Positions 1 to 10,686 of a stretch of 64,000 nt of DNA are shown here, piece by piece. This DNA comes from Nymphaea colorata (Eukaryota; Streptophyta; Magnoliopsida; Nymphaeales; Nymphaeaceae). The DNA is taken from the NCBI RefSeq assembly GCF_008831285.2, contig NC_045142.1, positions 20,649,354 through 20,713,353 of the forward strand, given 5' to 3'. The notes beneath the pieces were generated by a model. That model searched no databases and had not been told where the DNA came from. It saw only the letters and a list, made by a program, of their open reading frames with translations. The position numbers and the translations under genes are program-made. Numbering within the stretch: the first letter of the stretch is position 1; each line of letters opens with the position of its first letter.

Positions 1-905
1 AAGTCACTTCTCTTGGTGGCCCATTGTTGTCTTTGCGAAAGAGGGGTTTTCTGTCGGTGGGCTTCTGGGGCGACGATTCACTTCTATTGTCTCATCGTTC
101 CTCCCTCTTACCGTCGTGGTCGGACTCCTTCGTAGACTTGAAGGTATCTATGTAGCTTCTGCGTTGGGTGTCGGCCAAGCACTCGGCTGCCACATATGCC
201 TGCTCTAAGCTCTGAGGATTTGATCTCTCCACGTCGGCTTGGGCCCAAGATTGGAGCAATATGATGAACCAGTTAAGTTTATCTTTTTTGGCATCATAGG
301 CACGTCCAACATGATCTTCTGATATGCCTGAATGTAATCTCTCAAGGCACCAGTCAGTTTCAGGTTTGCAACCAACCTATAGGCATTTCAGCATTCACGG
401 GCATGAAGTATCGCTTCAACTTTTTGCGGAAGTCGTCGAAGGTCCTGATTGTGCAGTCCCCATTCTCGATGTCCAACATTTTGCGCCTCCACCAAGCCAC
501 AACATCTCCCTCTAACAACATTGTTGGGGTCTTGATCTTCATATCTTCTTCTATAATGTTCTCCAGGTCCAGGTAGTAGTCGACTTGGAATAGAAAGTTG
601 TCGATCGCCCTCGCATCCCGGCTACCACTGTACTTCACTGGACGTTGAACGTCGATCCTACTGGTCCTTCCTTGGCTACTACTAGCTGAGTTCGTACGTA
701 GCAGTCTTTGATTTGAAGCCCGAAGTTTAGCAACTTCGTCCTGCAAGGTCTTCACCAAGTTAGAGAGTGATCGGTTCACGGCCACTGACTCGGCCATCTG
801 TTCCCGCATCAACTTCATCTCCTCCTTGAATCCCTCAAAGGTCTCGGTAGCAAAGCCGAGCGCTTCCTCATGGGTGGCCACATCTTCGACCAACCTATTC
901 ACCAT
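1..905 (-). pseudogene. Ty3/gypsy retrotransposon gag, frameshifted, runs off the left edge
   Basis: Gag forms the particle of a Ty3/gypsy LTR retrotransposon. The frame opens with ATG at 905 and runs to 360 (181 residues). Residues about 15-70 look like a coiled coil rich in Glu, Lys, Leu and Arg. Residues about 90-170 hold the retrotransposon gag core: a Lys-Tyr-Ser-Gly entry, then AWWRRK, and then FDDFRKKLKRYF near residues 158-169. The frame then hits a stop at 360. Homology clearly continues in another frame towards base 1, with LRDYIQAYQKIMLDVP near 300-350, so there is a one-base frameshift near 380-386. The primer site and LTR lie just upstream on the same strand (1081-1555), in the expected order. 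The pol part would lie outside the window. Assignment to Ty3/gypsy rests on the gag core and is firm; the lineage is not resolved. Confidence 0.85.
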
Positions 906-1080
906 TCCTTCCAGGTTTCCCTGGTCATGGGCTGGGCTCGTCTCTACTGGATGGGCCGGCTCCTCGCCTTTGGCACCTCACAGATTGTATTGGGATGCCA
1001 TGGCATTTTCCTCAACAACAGCAAGTTGGCGCAACAATCTACACCGACTCTCTGATCGCTTCTCCAGATTGGGCAAAATC

Positions 1081-1094
1081 TGGGCTCTGATACT
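1081..1094 (-). promoter_or_regulatory. Primer-binding site (tRNA-iMet type) of the gypsy element
   Basis: On the minus strand this reads GTATCAGAGCCCA, matching the plant initiator-Met tRNA primer site (TGGTATCAGAGC) except at the first bases. It lies 3 bases inside the end of the LTR (…GTGACA, ending at 1098) and upstream of gag, which is where reverse transcription would be primed. Confidence 0.75.
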
Positions 1095-1097
1095 AGT

Positions 1098-1555
1098 TGT
1101 CACGGGGCGACGTCTTCGGACCGCGCGGCGTGGCAAACTCTCGCTAGTAAGCCGCAAGCCTTCACCTCGATCAAGTGGGCGCAGATTACTTGAACGCTTC
1201 TTCGAAAACAAAGACACAAAATACAGAAGAGTGTGGAAAGAAAACTCACAATATATTCACTTTAACAAGATTAGTACATCACAAGTGAAGCAAGTAAGCT
1301 TTTCACTTTACTTACATAGGATGGCCGAAGCCGCTTACAAAATTCTCATGCCAACCATCCAAAACAAGGAATCCCAATATTATACTTGGGGTCGTTTTGG
1401 GAGGGTACTCCGACACAGGTGAACACTAAGCTTACACCATGACTCAACATAAGCAAAAAAAGTACATTTGCAAAGCAAAGGACTGTACATACTCTAGATG
1501 CAGAGGAACATGCAGAGTTCTTTATTTTATTAAATAATCTTATTCCTAGTCCCAT
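1098..1555 (-). mobile_element. 5' LTR (R/U5 and part of U3) of the Ty3/gypsy element
   Basis: On the minus strand the LTR ends with GTGACA at 1098, next to the primer site. An AT-rich TATA-like run (TATTTAATAAAATAAAG) lies at about 1519-1540 and would be the promoter. The far end is not certain. A TG start near 1553 is possible, but no matching 3' LTR or target duplication is in the window to fix it. The 79-residue frame that spans 978-1217 crosses the LTR/leader boundary and is not a separate gene. Confidence 0.55.
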
Positions 1556-2022
1556 GAGTTCTTTTCGGCGATGGTCTGGGCCTCCGTTTTTACACTCCTA
1601 CCATGTCCAATGATATTGGTTCATGTCGGTCAGTACAGGGTTTGTGCCCGGTCCGGTCAGAGGACACCGAACGGATCAGGCTGGTCTTTCTTTGGAAAAC
1701 TAAATGTAGAAAGTAAATGAGTGGCTGCTCGTTGTGTTCGGCCAGTCGCTACTTGTCAAACCAAATACTGGAAATAAATGAGTGGCTGCTCGTTGTGTTC
1801 GACCAGTCTTTACTTGTCAAAATAGCAATACAAGAAACTAGGCTGCGCTCTATATCAATGGTCCAGCCATACTGTTTTTACATGTATAAGGCCGGACCGG
1901 ACCCACCAGTTACCATTTGAAGTTTCTCATATGCCTTTTATGTGGGCAAATGCCCATACTGATCTCTCTCTTGGGAACATAAAATAACATATATTAATAT
2001 CGAGTTACATGCACAAGGTTGT
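1556..2022. other. No gene seen; flank between gypsy LTR and the duplicated block
   Basis: No coding sequence can be recognised. Short GC-richer stretches with CCGGTCCGG-like words (about 1650-1685 and 1890-1905) suggest old LTR or U3 material. A 61-bp tandem duplication lies inside (listed separately). Confidence 0.5.
1717..1821. repeat. 61-bp tandem duplication, two copies
   Basis: ATGAGTGGCTGCTCGTTGTG occurs at 1717 and again at 1778, giving a period of 61 bp. The second copy is incomplete and has a few substitutions in its last third. The 67-residue frame at 1717-1920 simply runs through it and matches no family I know. Confidence 0.85.
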
Positions 2023-4120
2023 ACACACAAATGTATAGCAAAGGGGAAAAAAAAGAAAGGGGTTGGGGTATTTTGACTTTTTTTTGTAAATAAGTGTATA
2101 TTTTGGGATTTTTTACTTTTTTACAAACCCTTTTTGTCCTTCTAAAAATTTATTTTTATTTTTTACTTATTATGTATGATTTTTTATGCATAGAGGTGTA
2201 AACATAACCAGTTTCAAGTTTCAGTTTGAGTGAAAACTGAAATCCAGCTTCCCATAATGCCCATGCCCATGTGAGTAGAGCCAAATATCCAGCAACTGGC
2301 ATAGCGCTTCCACCCTAGTTGCACTAGTATAGCACATTGCTCTCAACTGATAACTTTGCTTAGATTATCTTGCAATCGAGTTATCATGTTCTAAGTGTAA
2401 CATATATAGTTTTCCCGTACCTAACATATATGTTCAAGTATAATAATGTAATTGGTCTGCATGCCCTTCCGGCAGCCATTGCTTGTGATATCAAGTAGGT
2501 AATTTTTTGCTGGGAAACTGCCGAGGGAGCCATTACAGATCCTTTGATGGGATTTTCATATGATCCGATCAGGTTGACTGAAAACTGGATTGGCCGGGTC
2601 ATTCCTGAATATTCAAGGGATTCAAATAAAAGTCAAGAAGAATGAGGAGAGAAGGGTGGTGGAGGAGGAGAAACTGAACTTTAGCCACCAGCATTGTCAT
2701 GGGATGTCGCTTGTTCACTTCTTCAATCGATGCTGCTTGAGTTTTTGACACTGATGGTCAAGGGCGAAGCCGCCAATTGGTAACATATTTATTACATGAT
2801 TAAGAAAAAACTTAGTACAATCAATTATCAGAAACTTCATTATTTTATCATCTTGCTAGTTCCACCTCCAACCATGGTTAGTGGCAGCTAGAGTTTGGAA
2901 TGTTGGACTTAGGGGCACTAATTTAAAGAATCTCATACCTATAGGGTCACTGGTGCATATAAAGAAGCAAGTAGTTGAAAGCTTACGTAAAAATGAAAAT
3001 AAAGAAATTTGATAGGACCATTTGAGCAACTGCCTACACCAGCCCACGTATGACTCCACCAAAGGCTCTAGCCCCAATCTCAATTTTTTATACTTCCATG
3101 CATTTCATGGTCCTGACAATCAAAATAGGGTTCGTATAAAATTTTAAAATAAAATTTGAATTCACACTGACAAATGCACATTTAAAATAAATAGCAAATT
3201 AAGTGTATTACTTGCTTGATGATTGAATGCAGTGCGGAACCTTCAACAATGTATATTTATTTGGGTAATAGTGAAAATGAATCCATTCTATAGACCATTC
3301 GTTTCTAATAAATGTTTATAACAATCGGAATCAGAACCGAAACCAAAGCGAAACAACGTGCAGGCTGTCGGTAAGCTAAATCTGTATACTAATTTTAAAA
3401 AAACAAGTGAAAAATAGAAAAGAAAAAATCTTGAAAGTATTTAAAGATAATTAAATAACAACACAGGGCAACAGCCACTGAATAAAACAGGTTTGCCAAA
3501 CAATTCAAATTGACTTAAATTAATTCAGGCCAACTTTTATAAACACTGTTCTCAAATGCATGACATTTTAGTGGACCTCTTGCTTGTGGAGAAAACCCTT
3601 CTTTGTTATGGGTGAGCGGGAGTGAACCTGCCGCCTGCATGCAGGAGGGGCATAAGCTCTACTCGTCCCCTTTGCCCTAGGGTCTAGAGAAACATCAAAA
3701 CCAGGTGAAGTTACGGTCACTCCCTTCAGTTTAGGAGTAGCTCCTGCCAACCTTTATGGTTCAAGAGAATAATGCTCACGGTATTGGAACTGACTACCTG
3801 ACTCTCACCAAACTCTTAACTCGACCAGTTATGCTACTCTTCTCGGAGTAACCTGATCTCATTGTTTGAGCTTATGAAAAAGAGTACATATAAGACTATT
3901 GAAGCTTACAACTTTCTGGACGTAAAGTCTTTTGTATAACCTGCGGTGAGACTTTTAAATTCTCTTAGGTGGAACTTGTTAAGAATAATATTCTGCTTTT
4001 TTATTCAAGAAACGTAACTGCATTGCAATTAACAAAAAAATTAATCTTCTAATGAATTAAATGCTGAGCAGGTACTATATGTTCCGAATTTTAGCTACAC
4101 ATGCACTCGTTTAATATTCT
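2023..4120. other. Non-coding left part of duplication copy 1
   Basis: AT-rich sequence without a recognisable gene. Short open frames on the minus strand (for example 2856-3083) have a longer counterpart in copy 2 (10847-11233), but they match no family I know and look accidental. The same sequence lies at 9804-12300 in copy 2. Confidence 0.5.
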
Positions 4121-4123
4121 TCA

Positions 4124-4330
4124 GTGATCCCAAAATCTGTTCCAAACAAGTGTCAGCAACTTGAAAATATGTCGTTGTGTACTAAATCCGTCCCATACAT
4201 GTGTCAGGGACTCAAGAATACGTCGCTGTGTACTAAATCCGTTCCAAACATGTGCAAGGGACTCGAAAATATGTCGCTAGCCAGTACACTGTGCAAGCTA
4301 CAGCAACCATCATTGTTAATGGAGGGTTAG
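4124..4330 (+). CDS. Unknown small ORF made of 17-residue repeats (copy 1)
   Basis: A 68-residue frame that I do not recognise. Its first 51 residues are three copies of a 17-residue unit of the form SVPNxCxxLENMSLCTK. At DNA level the units start at 4133, 4184 and 4235, an exact 51-bp period, so the repeat cannot shift frame. The unit has one Cys near the middle and one near the end. The same frame is open in the duplicate at 12302-12496. It has no signal peptide and no visible promoter or splice context. It may simply be a minisatellite whose period happens to be a multiple of three, or the end of a DNA transposon. Nothing shows that it is translated. Confidence 0.3.
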   Translation: MIPKSVPNKCQQLENMSLCTKSVPYMCQGLKNTSLCTKSVPNMCKGLENMSLASTLCKLQQPSLLMEG

Positions 4331-4848
4331 CATTGTTAGTTCCAAAGTTAAAAGACATTGTGAAGTTAACCGACTTATATAACCGTCACAGAACACATTG
4401 TGTCATGGGACCGAAAAATCCATGGTCAAAGTTACAATAAGGTGTAGGCACATTCCATGGCCGTCATGCTAACTTAAAGCAACAAGTGTCGCAACAAATA
4501 CAACTAAGACACGATGGCCATTTTCATCAGTAATCATTTGGGCAACGGGACTTGTGTTGGTGGAGTTTTGACCATCGCGATTACTTATTAGTGACAGAAT
4601 TGCCAGTATTAGCGACTGTCGAGTTAAAGCCACAGTTAATGTTCATACTCGCGCAGACATATCTAAGTTAAGATTTAAACTTAAACGGAGGGGAAAACAT
4701 CTTTAAAACAAGATACATATATTTATTCAACATGAAAAAATAACACCATAACACCATCAACCACATGACAATCAGGACATAAAACATAAGCAGCGTCCAA
4801 TGCTGCCAATTATAGTCTAGTACAGAGAACCACGTAGATCATCACGAA

Positions 4849-4850
<2 letters not shown>
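4331..4850. other. Non-coding; possible transposon-end-like sequence
   Basis: No gene. Words such as ATTAGCGACTGTCGAG and TCGCGATTACTTATTAGTGACAG recall the GTCGCTAA-type subterminal motifs of plant CACTA or foldback elements. I found no clear terminal inverted repeats, so this is only a hint. Confidence 0.25.

Positions 4851-4888
<38 letters not shown>
4851..4888. repeat. (AT)n microsatellite, 19 dinucleotides
   Basis: An uninterrupted run of AT from 4851 to 4888. It is absent at the equivalent place in copy 2 (near 13017), so it grew or was lost after the duplication. Confidence 0.95.
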
Positions 4889-4890
<2 letters not shown>

Positions 4891-4904
4891 ATATGTATAC
4901 ACCT

Positions 4905-6806
4905 TTAGCCCTGAGTACATTCAATTGGTGCAAAAGAAAGCAGCCCCTTCCCCAAATCATATTTCACATGCATGTTCTGCTAGAAAACATTCCTGAAAAA
5001 GGCTAAGCTGGCTGTCGTACTTCTATACATCCAAAAGATATTTGAAGGTGGCAGCTTCAAGTCTGCATTGATGGAATGAAATGTCATCTCCAGCAATCCT
5101 TTATATGGATCACCATTATTCTCTACATTATAACACAAATAATCTTGGTTAGGATGATAGAAGTGTTTATTGTTTGTGACATTAGCCACTGCGTTTGCCA
5201 CTTGATCATACACATCTTTGGCAAGATAGTCAGCATGGTACCCGAGTCTATCATGATTGATCCAGCATATCCCAACCATGTTGCCGTCTGTGCACCTCCA
5301 AACTATATGTTGAGAATGTTGTTCCCCACATTTATGTAATCTAGTGTGAGTGTATAGAAAGTGCCTTGAGCTGCATTTGCTTCCATTGGCAGCTATGGAG
5401 AGGAAAACTGTAAGCAAATTTATGGTTAGTAAAGAAGCCATTGTGACTAACAAGTGAAAGAGATCCTGGCCTGAGGCCAACAAGACTAGGATGTACAAGA
5501 TTTTTGAAATCAACACTATTTTCTTTATGAACGCAACCAAAGGCGATTGTCAAGCTTGATGGTTCCATCAGTGCCAACCTCAAACCAAAATCTTTCGAGA
5601 GCAAGGGACCCTTCTACAACAGATCCATCACCATATGAGGACCTGACTCTACGTAGTTGGTTGTCGTCACAAGTGGACCAGAAGCTAGTGGTGCATCTCA
5701 GGTTATGGTATGTGGGAGACTGAAGTGGCTTTAATGTTGACTTCATTTGGTAGGTAAAGTTGTAGTAAAGAACACACAATGCCCATTTGAGGTTGCTGCC
5801 AGTATCGATGATGACCCAGTAAGATTGGACTTCTAGTGATGTCCTAATGTAAAGCTGCATGAGAAACTCTCTATATATAGATGTATCAATGTCTTCTTTT
5901 TATAGCACATGAAGGTGCTGCTTCGATAAGTCGAAACAACTGCCTACTAGCCTATTCTCTCATAGATTTAAGTATATAGGTTGTATGGTGGGATTTGAGA
6001 AGAAATAGTTGGACATACGGCCAACTTTCTTTCCTAAAATTTTTGTCTTGTCATACAGGTGGAAGTTTTCCAAAACATTTCAACCACGTTTGATTGCAGG
6101 ATGTGAACGCGTGTTGGCAGTTTCACCTGTTTAGCAGACCCCAACACATTTCACAAGTTAACCAGATAGTCCTCCTGAACTCAATTAAACATGAAAACAA
6201 AGAGAATAATCATAGCAATTGAATCTTCAAAGGACCCTTAGATAGCTGGACACAAGTTTCAATCAATTTTTGTTACTATTCACAGTATAGAGTTGCCAGA
6301 TCAACTCGTTTCTAAACTTTTTATGACACAAGTTTGCATTTCTTTCTTAATTTTCATGGATCGATTTCCGCCGTGATAACCCAGACGAACGTTTCTAGGA
6401 TCAATGGGCTTTAGTTCTAAACTTCTAAGTTACCGGGGCATTTCCTTGAAATATGGAATTTGCCAGATATTTCCAGATTTTAGCGGTCAGGCACTAGAAT
6501 TAGTTCATCTGGTCAGGCTTCATGAGAATACACGTGGATGGTCGTGTTGTTGGTGTTGGCATAACCTGAAGCCAATCGGGAGCACAACTTGAAGCATAGA
6601 GCTGCCCTGCTCAGTGCGTCGAACTGGAGTGGATGAAGGATCATAGAGATGAAAGAGAGGCAATTCTGGGTGAATGAGGTCTATCGAGAATCCTGGAGTT
6701 TTGGTTAACATTGACATTGTTAGTGAAGTTGTTGGTAGGAAAGTTTGATAGTGCAACTGGGAGAAGTTACAGGAGGATCATGAAGGAGGAGAGGAAGGTG
6801 GCTATG
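4905..6806 (-). pseudogene. Nepenthesin-type aspartic protease (A1) pseudogene, copy 1
   Basis: Plant nepenthesin-like proteases are secreted or vacuolar A1 endopeptidases with two catalytic Asp residues. Reading leftwards: a hydrophobic signal-like start near 6806-6750 (its ATG appears as ATA); the propeptide motif GFSIDLIHPELPLFHLYDP at about 6690-6640; then REFLMQLYI-like sequence; the first catalytic motif DTGSNLKW near 5800-5820; the flap SYGDGSVVEGSLALERF near 5600-5640; FGCVHKENS; and VGLRPGSLSLVS. The second motif IDSGTMLT lies at 5235-5255 in a different frame from its neighbours. The end, VKYDLGKGLLSFAPI, runs to a TAA at 4905-4907. Several frameshifts break the gene into frames at 6520-6756, 5525-5860 and 4980-5540. 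Both catalytic motifs survive at DNA level, so decay is recent or slow. No intron is obvious, as usual for this family. Confidence 0.85.
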
Positions 6807-7149
6807 GCAACTGTTAATAGTAGATCTACAAAGAAAAACTCCTTGTATTTATGAAGGAGATCATGAGGTAGGTTGTGACTAAGGGTATGGATTTAAATAC
6901 AAATGGTGGGGAAAAGAATCACATTGTCAAAGTGAGTAGCGTGTGGATTGTTCCACAAGTAACAGTTCTTGGTCAAGGAGAAGATGTGGTTATCACGTGA
7001 AGGAGCAGAGAAAGGGAACAACATGAACCCTAGGTTAGAGTTAGGAAAATGTTTGTGAACATCACTTTATCGTGGGTGGTGAAGGCTCTCGCCCATCCTT
7101 AGAGATGATGGATCATGAAAAGACACCTATTGATCAAGGATTCCAGTCA

Positions 7150-9791
7150 GTTCTATCAGCACGATGATTTTAGGTGTCGGTGGTAAAGAGCACTGGTGTT
7201 GTGGACCCAAATGAGTGGGAGGAGGCATTTGGATTACCAGACCTTGCAGTGTGTGAAATTGAGGGGAAGCAAATGGTCAGACCTTTCTAATGGACTGCTA
7301 TTGCAATTCTATTAGGCGGTAGCTCAAGATTTCATTTGGATTGGGAGGAAGTTTTTCACAATTTGTATCAGGTGAAAACAATTTTCACTCCTTTCAAAAT
7401 GACTCTTTTTCATCAAGGCTTCTTCAAAGGAATATTTAGAGGAAGTTATGCAACCAAAAAAATGGCGTGTTCGCGATAGGTTTTTGGTCTCTAGCAAGTG
7501 GAAGTCAGGAATGCCGCATCAACTTCAAGCTGTCACGAGAACCCTCTAGGGATTTGTCTACCGAAGTTGCCTCTTTATATGTGGAACTGCAAGGTGTTAG
7601 CTGGTGTCGTTAAGGTTCTGGGTAGTTATTTTGTAGATGGTGATGGCTTCACCTATGGGTTCGATTTGTATACTTGATGGTTATAAAGTTATTGAATAAA
7701 TGGTGGAAGATGAAACAAAATTTGTTTCGGTACCTTATGTGGGGCTTCATTACATTCCACAGGGGATCATCTCACTCGTATGAGGGAGGGAAAAGTGAAT
7801 ACTAAACCCTCAAATGGATAGACTCAGGTCATTATTGCTAATAGAAGGTGGAATCTACGCTCTAAGCAATGCAAGCTATCTAATATTAAATGAAATCAAT
7901 TTGTGCCTCTTGAAAAAGATGTACTTCCTATTGAAAACCTATGATCTACGGGTCACGAGTCTCAAGGGATTATCTCATATGAAATGGTGATGGAATCATC
8001 TTCATTGAAGGTTAACCATGGTAAAACTATTGTTGAGTCCAGCCATGAGACCAAGAAGAAAGCCACAGAAGTTGAGGAGGAATTTTTTCCTGGATTTGGC
8101 TGTTTGAACTCCACTAGGACTGTACTAATGGACTGCAAACAAAAAGATAAAAGGTCTTCCTCTCCTATGAATATCAGTTTGAACAAAAAAAGCTCTCCAT
8201 TCCAAAGAAGTTAACAATTTTAAGAAGAAGGGTTGTGGGACAACATTTTTTAAGGCTATATAAAGTTCTGTCCTGAAAGAAAGGATGTTGGCACAACATG
8301 ATCCTGACATGGATATCCAAGGAGCAGAGATTTCCATAACAAAGAGAATGTTCTCCTGTAGGAAAAGGATCCTAAGAGGAGTTGCCAATTGCCATCAAAT
8401 GAAGTTTATAGTTGGATTGTTAGAGGCCTTGCTACTCTAACAACGTAGAAAGATTTTGGCAATTGGGTGATATCTCATCAACTTGGGATCATTTTCATGT
8501 TTCGATATCATGTTGAATGCAGACAACTTCAAATCTTTTTGCAATCACTTCGAGGAGTTTTTTTTTGTTAATCTAATATTGATACGAATCTTAATGGGGC
8601 CATAATTGTGTAGAGTTAGAGACATGCTGATTTTAGATCGACTAGTTGCAAATTTAATAAATTTTGGATGGATTGTTTGTTTATTCATAAAGCTTTCAAT
8701 ATCAACTTTGATACAATAGGTGTGTATCTTCACCCTCACTTTAGAATTCGCAAAGACCAATTGGTTATGTTAAATATCGTAATTGCCAATAAACAAATGT
8801 TAGTATTATAATGAAAGATTTTAATTCAGCTTATAAGGAGTCTGAAAAATGGCCCTGCCCCTACTAGCCAAGCTTGTTTAGCATTCAATGGATTCATTCA
8901 AGATGTTGGACTAAGAGAGATTGTGGACAAAAACAGAGCATTCACTTGAACCAATCTCTGCGCCCCGACAACACTGGTTCAAGCAAATTAGATAGATTTT
9001 TGAGCAAGTTGAAAATCGTGGGCAGCTTTTGGTAGAACCAAAAAGTTCTTTAGACCACTCAGCACTTCTCTTTTACATGTAAATTAAATATCTTTAAAAC
9101 CTCACGCAAGAGAAGTTGAAGATTTAAATAGTTCCTTTACTGAGAGTGTCAACCTAGTTGTAAGGTCATTATTACAAGGGCATGGAGAGTGGAGTGTAGA
9201 GGATGTGCAATGCTTAAACTTCTCGCAAAACAGAATAGAGTACGACCATGCCTAAGTAATTGGAGTAAGTATAGAACCAAGAAAGTTGATATCAGAATTA
9301 ACGTACTTCAAAAGGATTTTATTGAAATTTATAAGAGGCAAGATATTGACTCTCATAACTGGTCCACTTCTGAAAATCAGATTAGATGTTTCCTTGCGGA
9401 AGCTCTTTGAGATGAAGGAATGTACTAGAAAAAGAAAGTAAGGGTATCATGGCTAAAAGAAAGGGATAATAACAGCAAATGTTTTCATCCTATGTTCAAG
9501 AAAGGTCAGAAAAAAAAAGACTCTTGCACCAGATGATGGGGAGTTTTATGAGGAGGATCCAATTCTTTCCGCATGTACTTCTCATTTTTAAAGATTTTTT
9601 ACCCGTGACAACTCAACAAGAATGATTGTGGATCAGCTTGCAGTTGGTCACTGCGTATTTATAAAAGAAACTTAACATTGTTCAGTCCCATTTCAGATGA
9701 GGAAGTGCAATAGCTGTTATGGGTGCCAACTCCAATAGCACACCAAGTCTGAATGGCTTTCTGAAATCGTCCCATCAAAAAAGTCAGGACA
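7150..9791 (+). pseudogene. Plant L1-type LINE remnant, copy 1, 3' truncated
   Basis: Decayed non-LTR retrotransposon. An ORF1-like part lies at about 7340-7680: HNLYQVK, FTPFKMTLF, KWKSGMP and then a DUF4283-like core LPKLPLYMWNCKVL. The ORF2 endonuclease start lies near 8400-8430 (YSWIVRGLAT, where families have WNVRGL). The endonuclease C-terminal part is at 8880-9000 (FNGFIQDVGLREIV, FTWTNL-like, LDRFL), and the linker to reverse transcriptase at 9180-9600 (frame 9189-9410, then WLKERDNNSKCFH). PISDEEVQ at about 9690 is where the finger region of reverse transcriptase begins, and homology stops near 9790. The catalytic reverse transcriptase is missing, because the duplication breakpoint lies here. 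There are many stops and frameshifts. Confidence 0.75.
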
Positions 9792-9803
9792 CGTTAAGGG
9801 CAT
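9692..9803. other. Spacer between the two duplication copies
   Basis: About 110 bp that continue the LINE of copy 1 (SDEEVQ-like start) and end where copy 2 begins at GTACACACAAATGTATA. There is no separate gene; the 69-residue frame 9719-9928 crosses the joint. Confidence 0.7.
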
Positions 9804-10310
9804 GTACACACAAATGTATACCAAAGGGGAAAAAAAAAGAAAGGGGTTGGGGTATTTTTGACTTTTTTGTAAAGAAGTGTATATTTTGGGATTTTTTACT
9901 TTTTCATAAACCCTTTTTGTCCTTCTAAAAATTTATTTTTATTTTTTACTTATTATGTACAATTTTTTATACATAGGGGTGCAAACATAACCTGTTTCAA
10001 GTTTCAGATTGAGTGAAAACTGAAATCCGGCTTCCCATAATGCCCATGCCCATGTGAGTAGAACCAAATGTCCATCAACTGGCATAGCACTTCCACCCAA
10101 GTTGCACTAGTATAGCACATTGATCTCAAATGATAACCTTGCTTAGATTATCTTGCAATCGAGTTATCATGTTCTAAGTGTAACATATATAGTTTTCCAT
10201 TACCTAACATATATGTTCAAGTATAATAATGTAATTGGTCTGGATGCCCATCCGGCAGCCACTGCTTGTGATATCAAGTAGGTAATTTTTGCTGGGAAAC
10301 TGCTAAGTGA

Positions 10311-10686
10311 GCCCCTCGCTTTATTGAAATGTCAAATAGGTAATTAAATAAATAATTTAATCCACTGTCTATGTCACTAATTTCTAGACACCAGCTGACA
10401 TTGTAACATTTTGTGAGGGGACTATGTTGTAAGAAGGGCCGTAGTGGAGCTAAGGGTGGGTTGGTGTGCACCATATTTACCCATACCAGTTAGTCAAAAA
10501 TTATATTGTGATAAAGCTAGACTCAGTTCCAGTCATATCATAGTGCCCACATGGGAACTATCAAACTCAGGTCGGTGACTCAAGCGATGTTCAGTCAAAA
10601 AATTTGGGTACTGCCACGAAAGATGAGGTTGAGGTTACAAGTTGATGGGTTAGGGAAGATCATGGCAACTTTCCTGCTTCGTGGGC
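10311..10686. other. Segment present only in duplication copy 2
   Basis: Copy 1 reads …GAGGGAGCCATTACAG at 2523-2538. In copy 2 the flanks GTGAGCC and GGGCCATTACAG are separated by about 375 bp. The shared GCC at both ends suggests that copy 1 lost this piece by a microhomology deletion. The inner sequence has no recognisable gene. Confidence 0.75.

Larger units (their letters stand above)
2023..9691. repeat. Segmental duplication, copy 1 (about 7.67 kb)
   Basis: The block starts at GTACACACAAATGTATA and ends in CAGTCCCATTTC. The same order of sequence recurs at 9804-17569, in the same orientation, with scattered substitutions and indels. By eye most lines match at roughly 90-95%. Each copy carries a 51-bp tandem repeat tract, a broken minus-strand aspartic protease and a plus-strand LINE remnant. 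Copy 1 goes about 100 bp further into the LINE than copy 2 does. It differs from copy 2 by a (TA)n run at 4851, an extra ~245 bp near 6180-6400 and an extra ~80 bp near 7030-7115. It lacks the ~375 bp that copy 2 has at 10311-10686. Confidence 0.95.

Noticed and set aside
826-1422. 198-residue plus-strand ORF
   Set aside because: Antisense to the gypsy gag start, primer site and LTR, which explain the sequence.
3590-3740. Possible tRNA or structured RNA in a GC-richer stretch, repeated near 11750
   Set aside because: No cloverleaf with a T-arm GTTCRANNC motif and acceptor stem could be formed on either strand.
4331-4640. CACTA transposon end
   Set aside because: GTCGCTAA-like words are present, but no CACTA terminus, inverted partner or 3-bp target duplication was found. 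Kept only as a hint in the region note.
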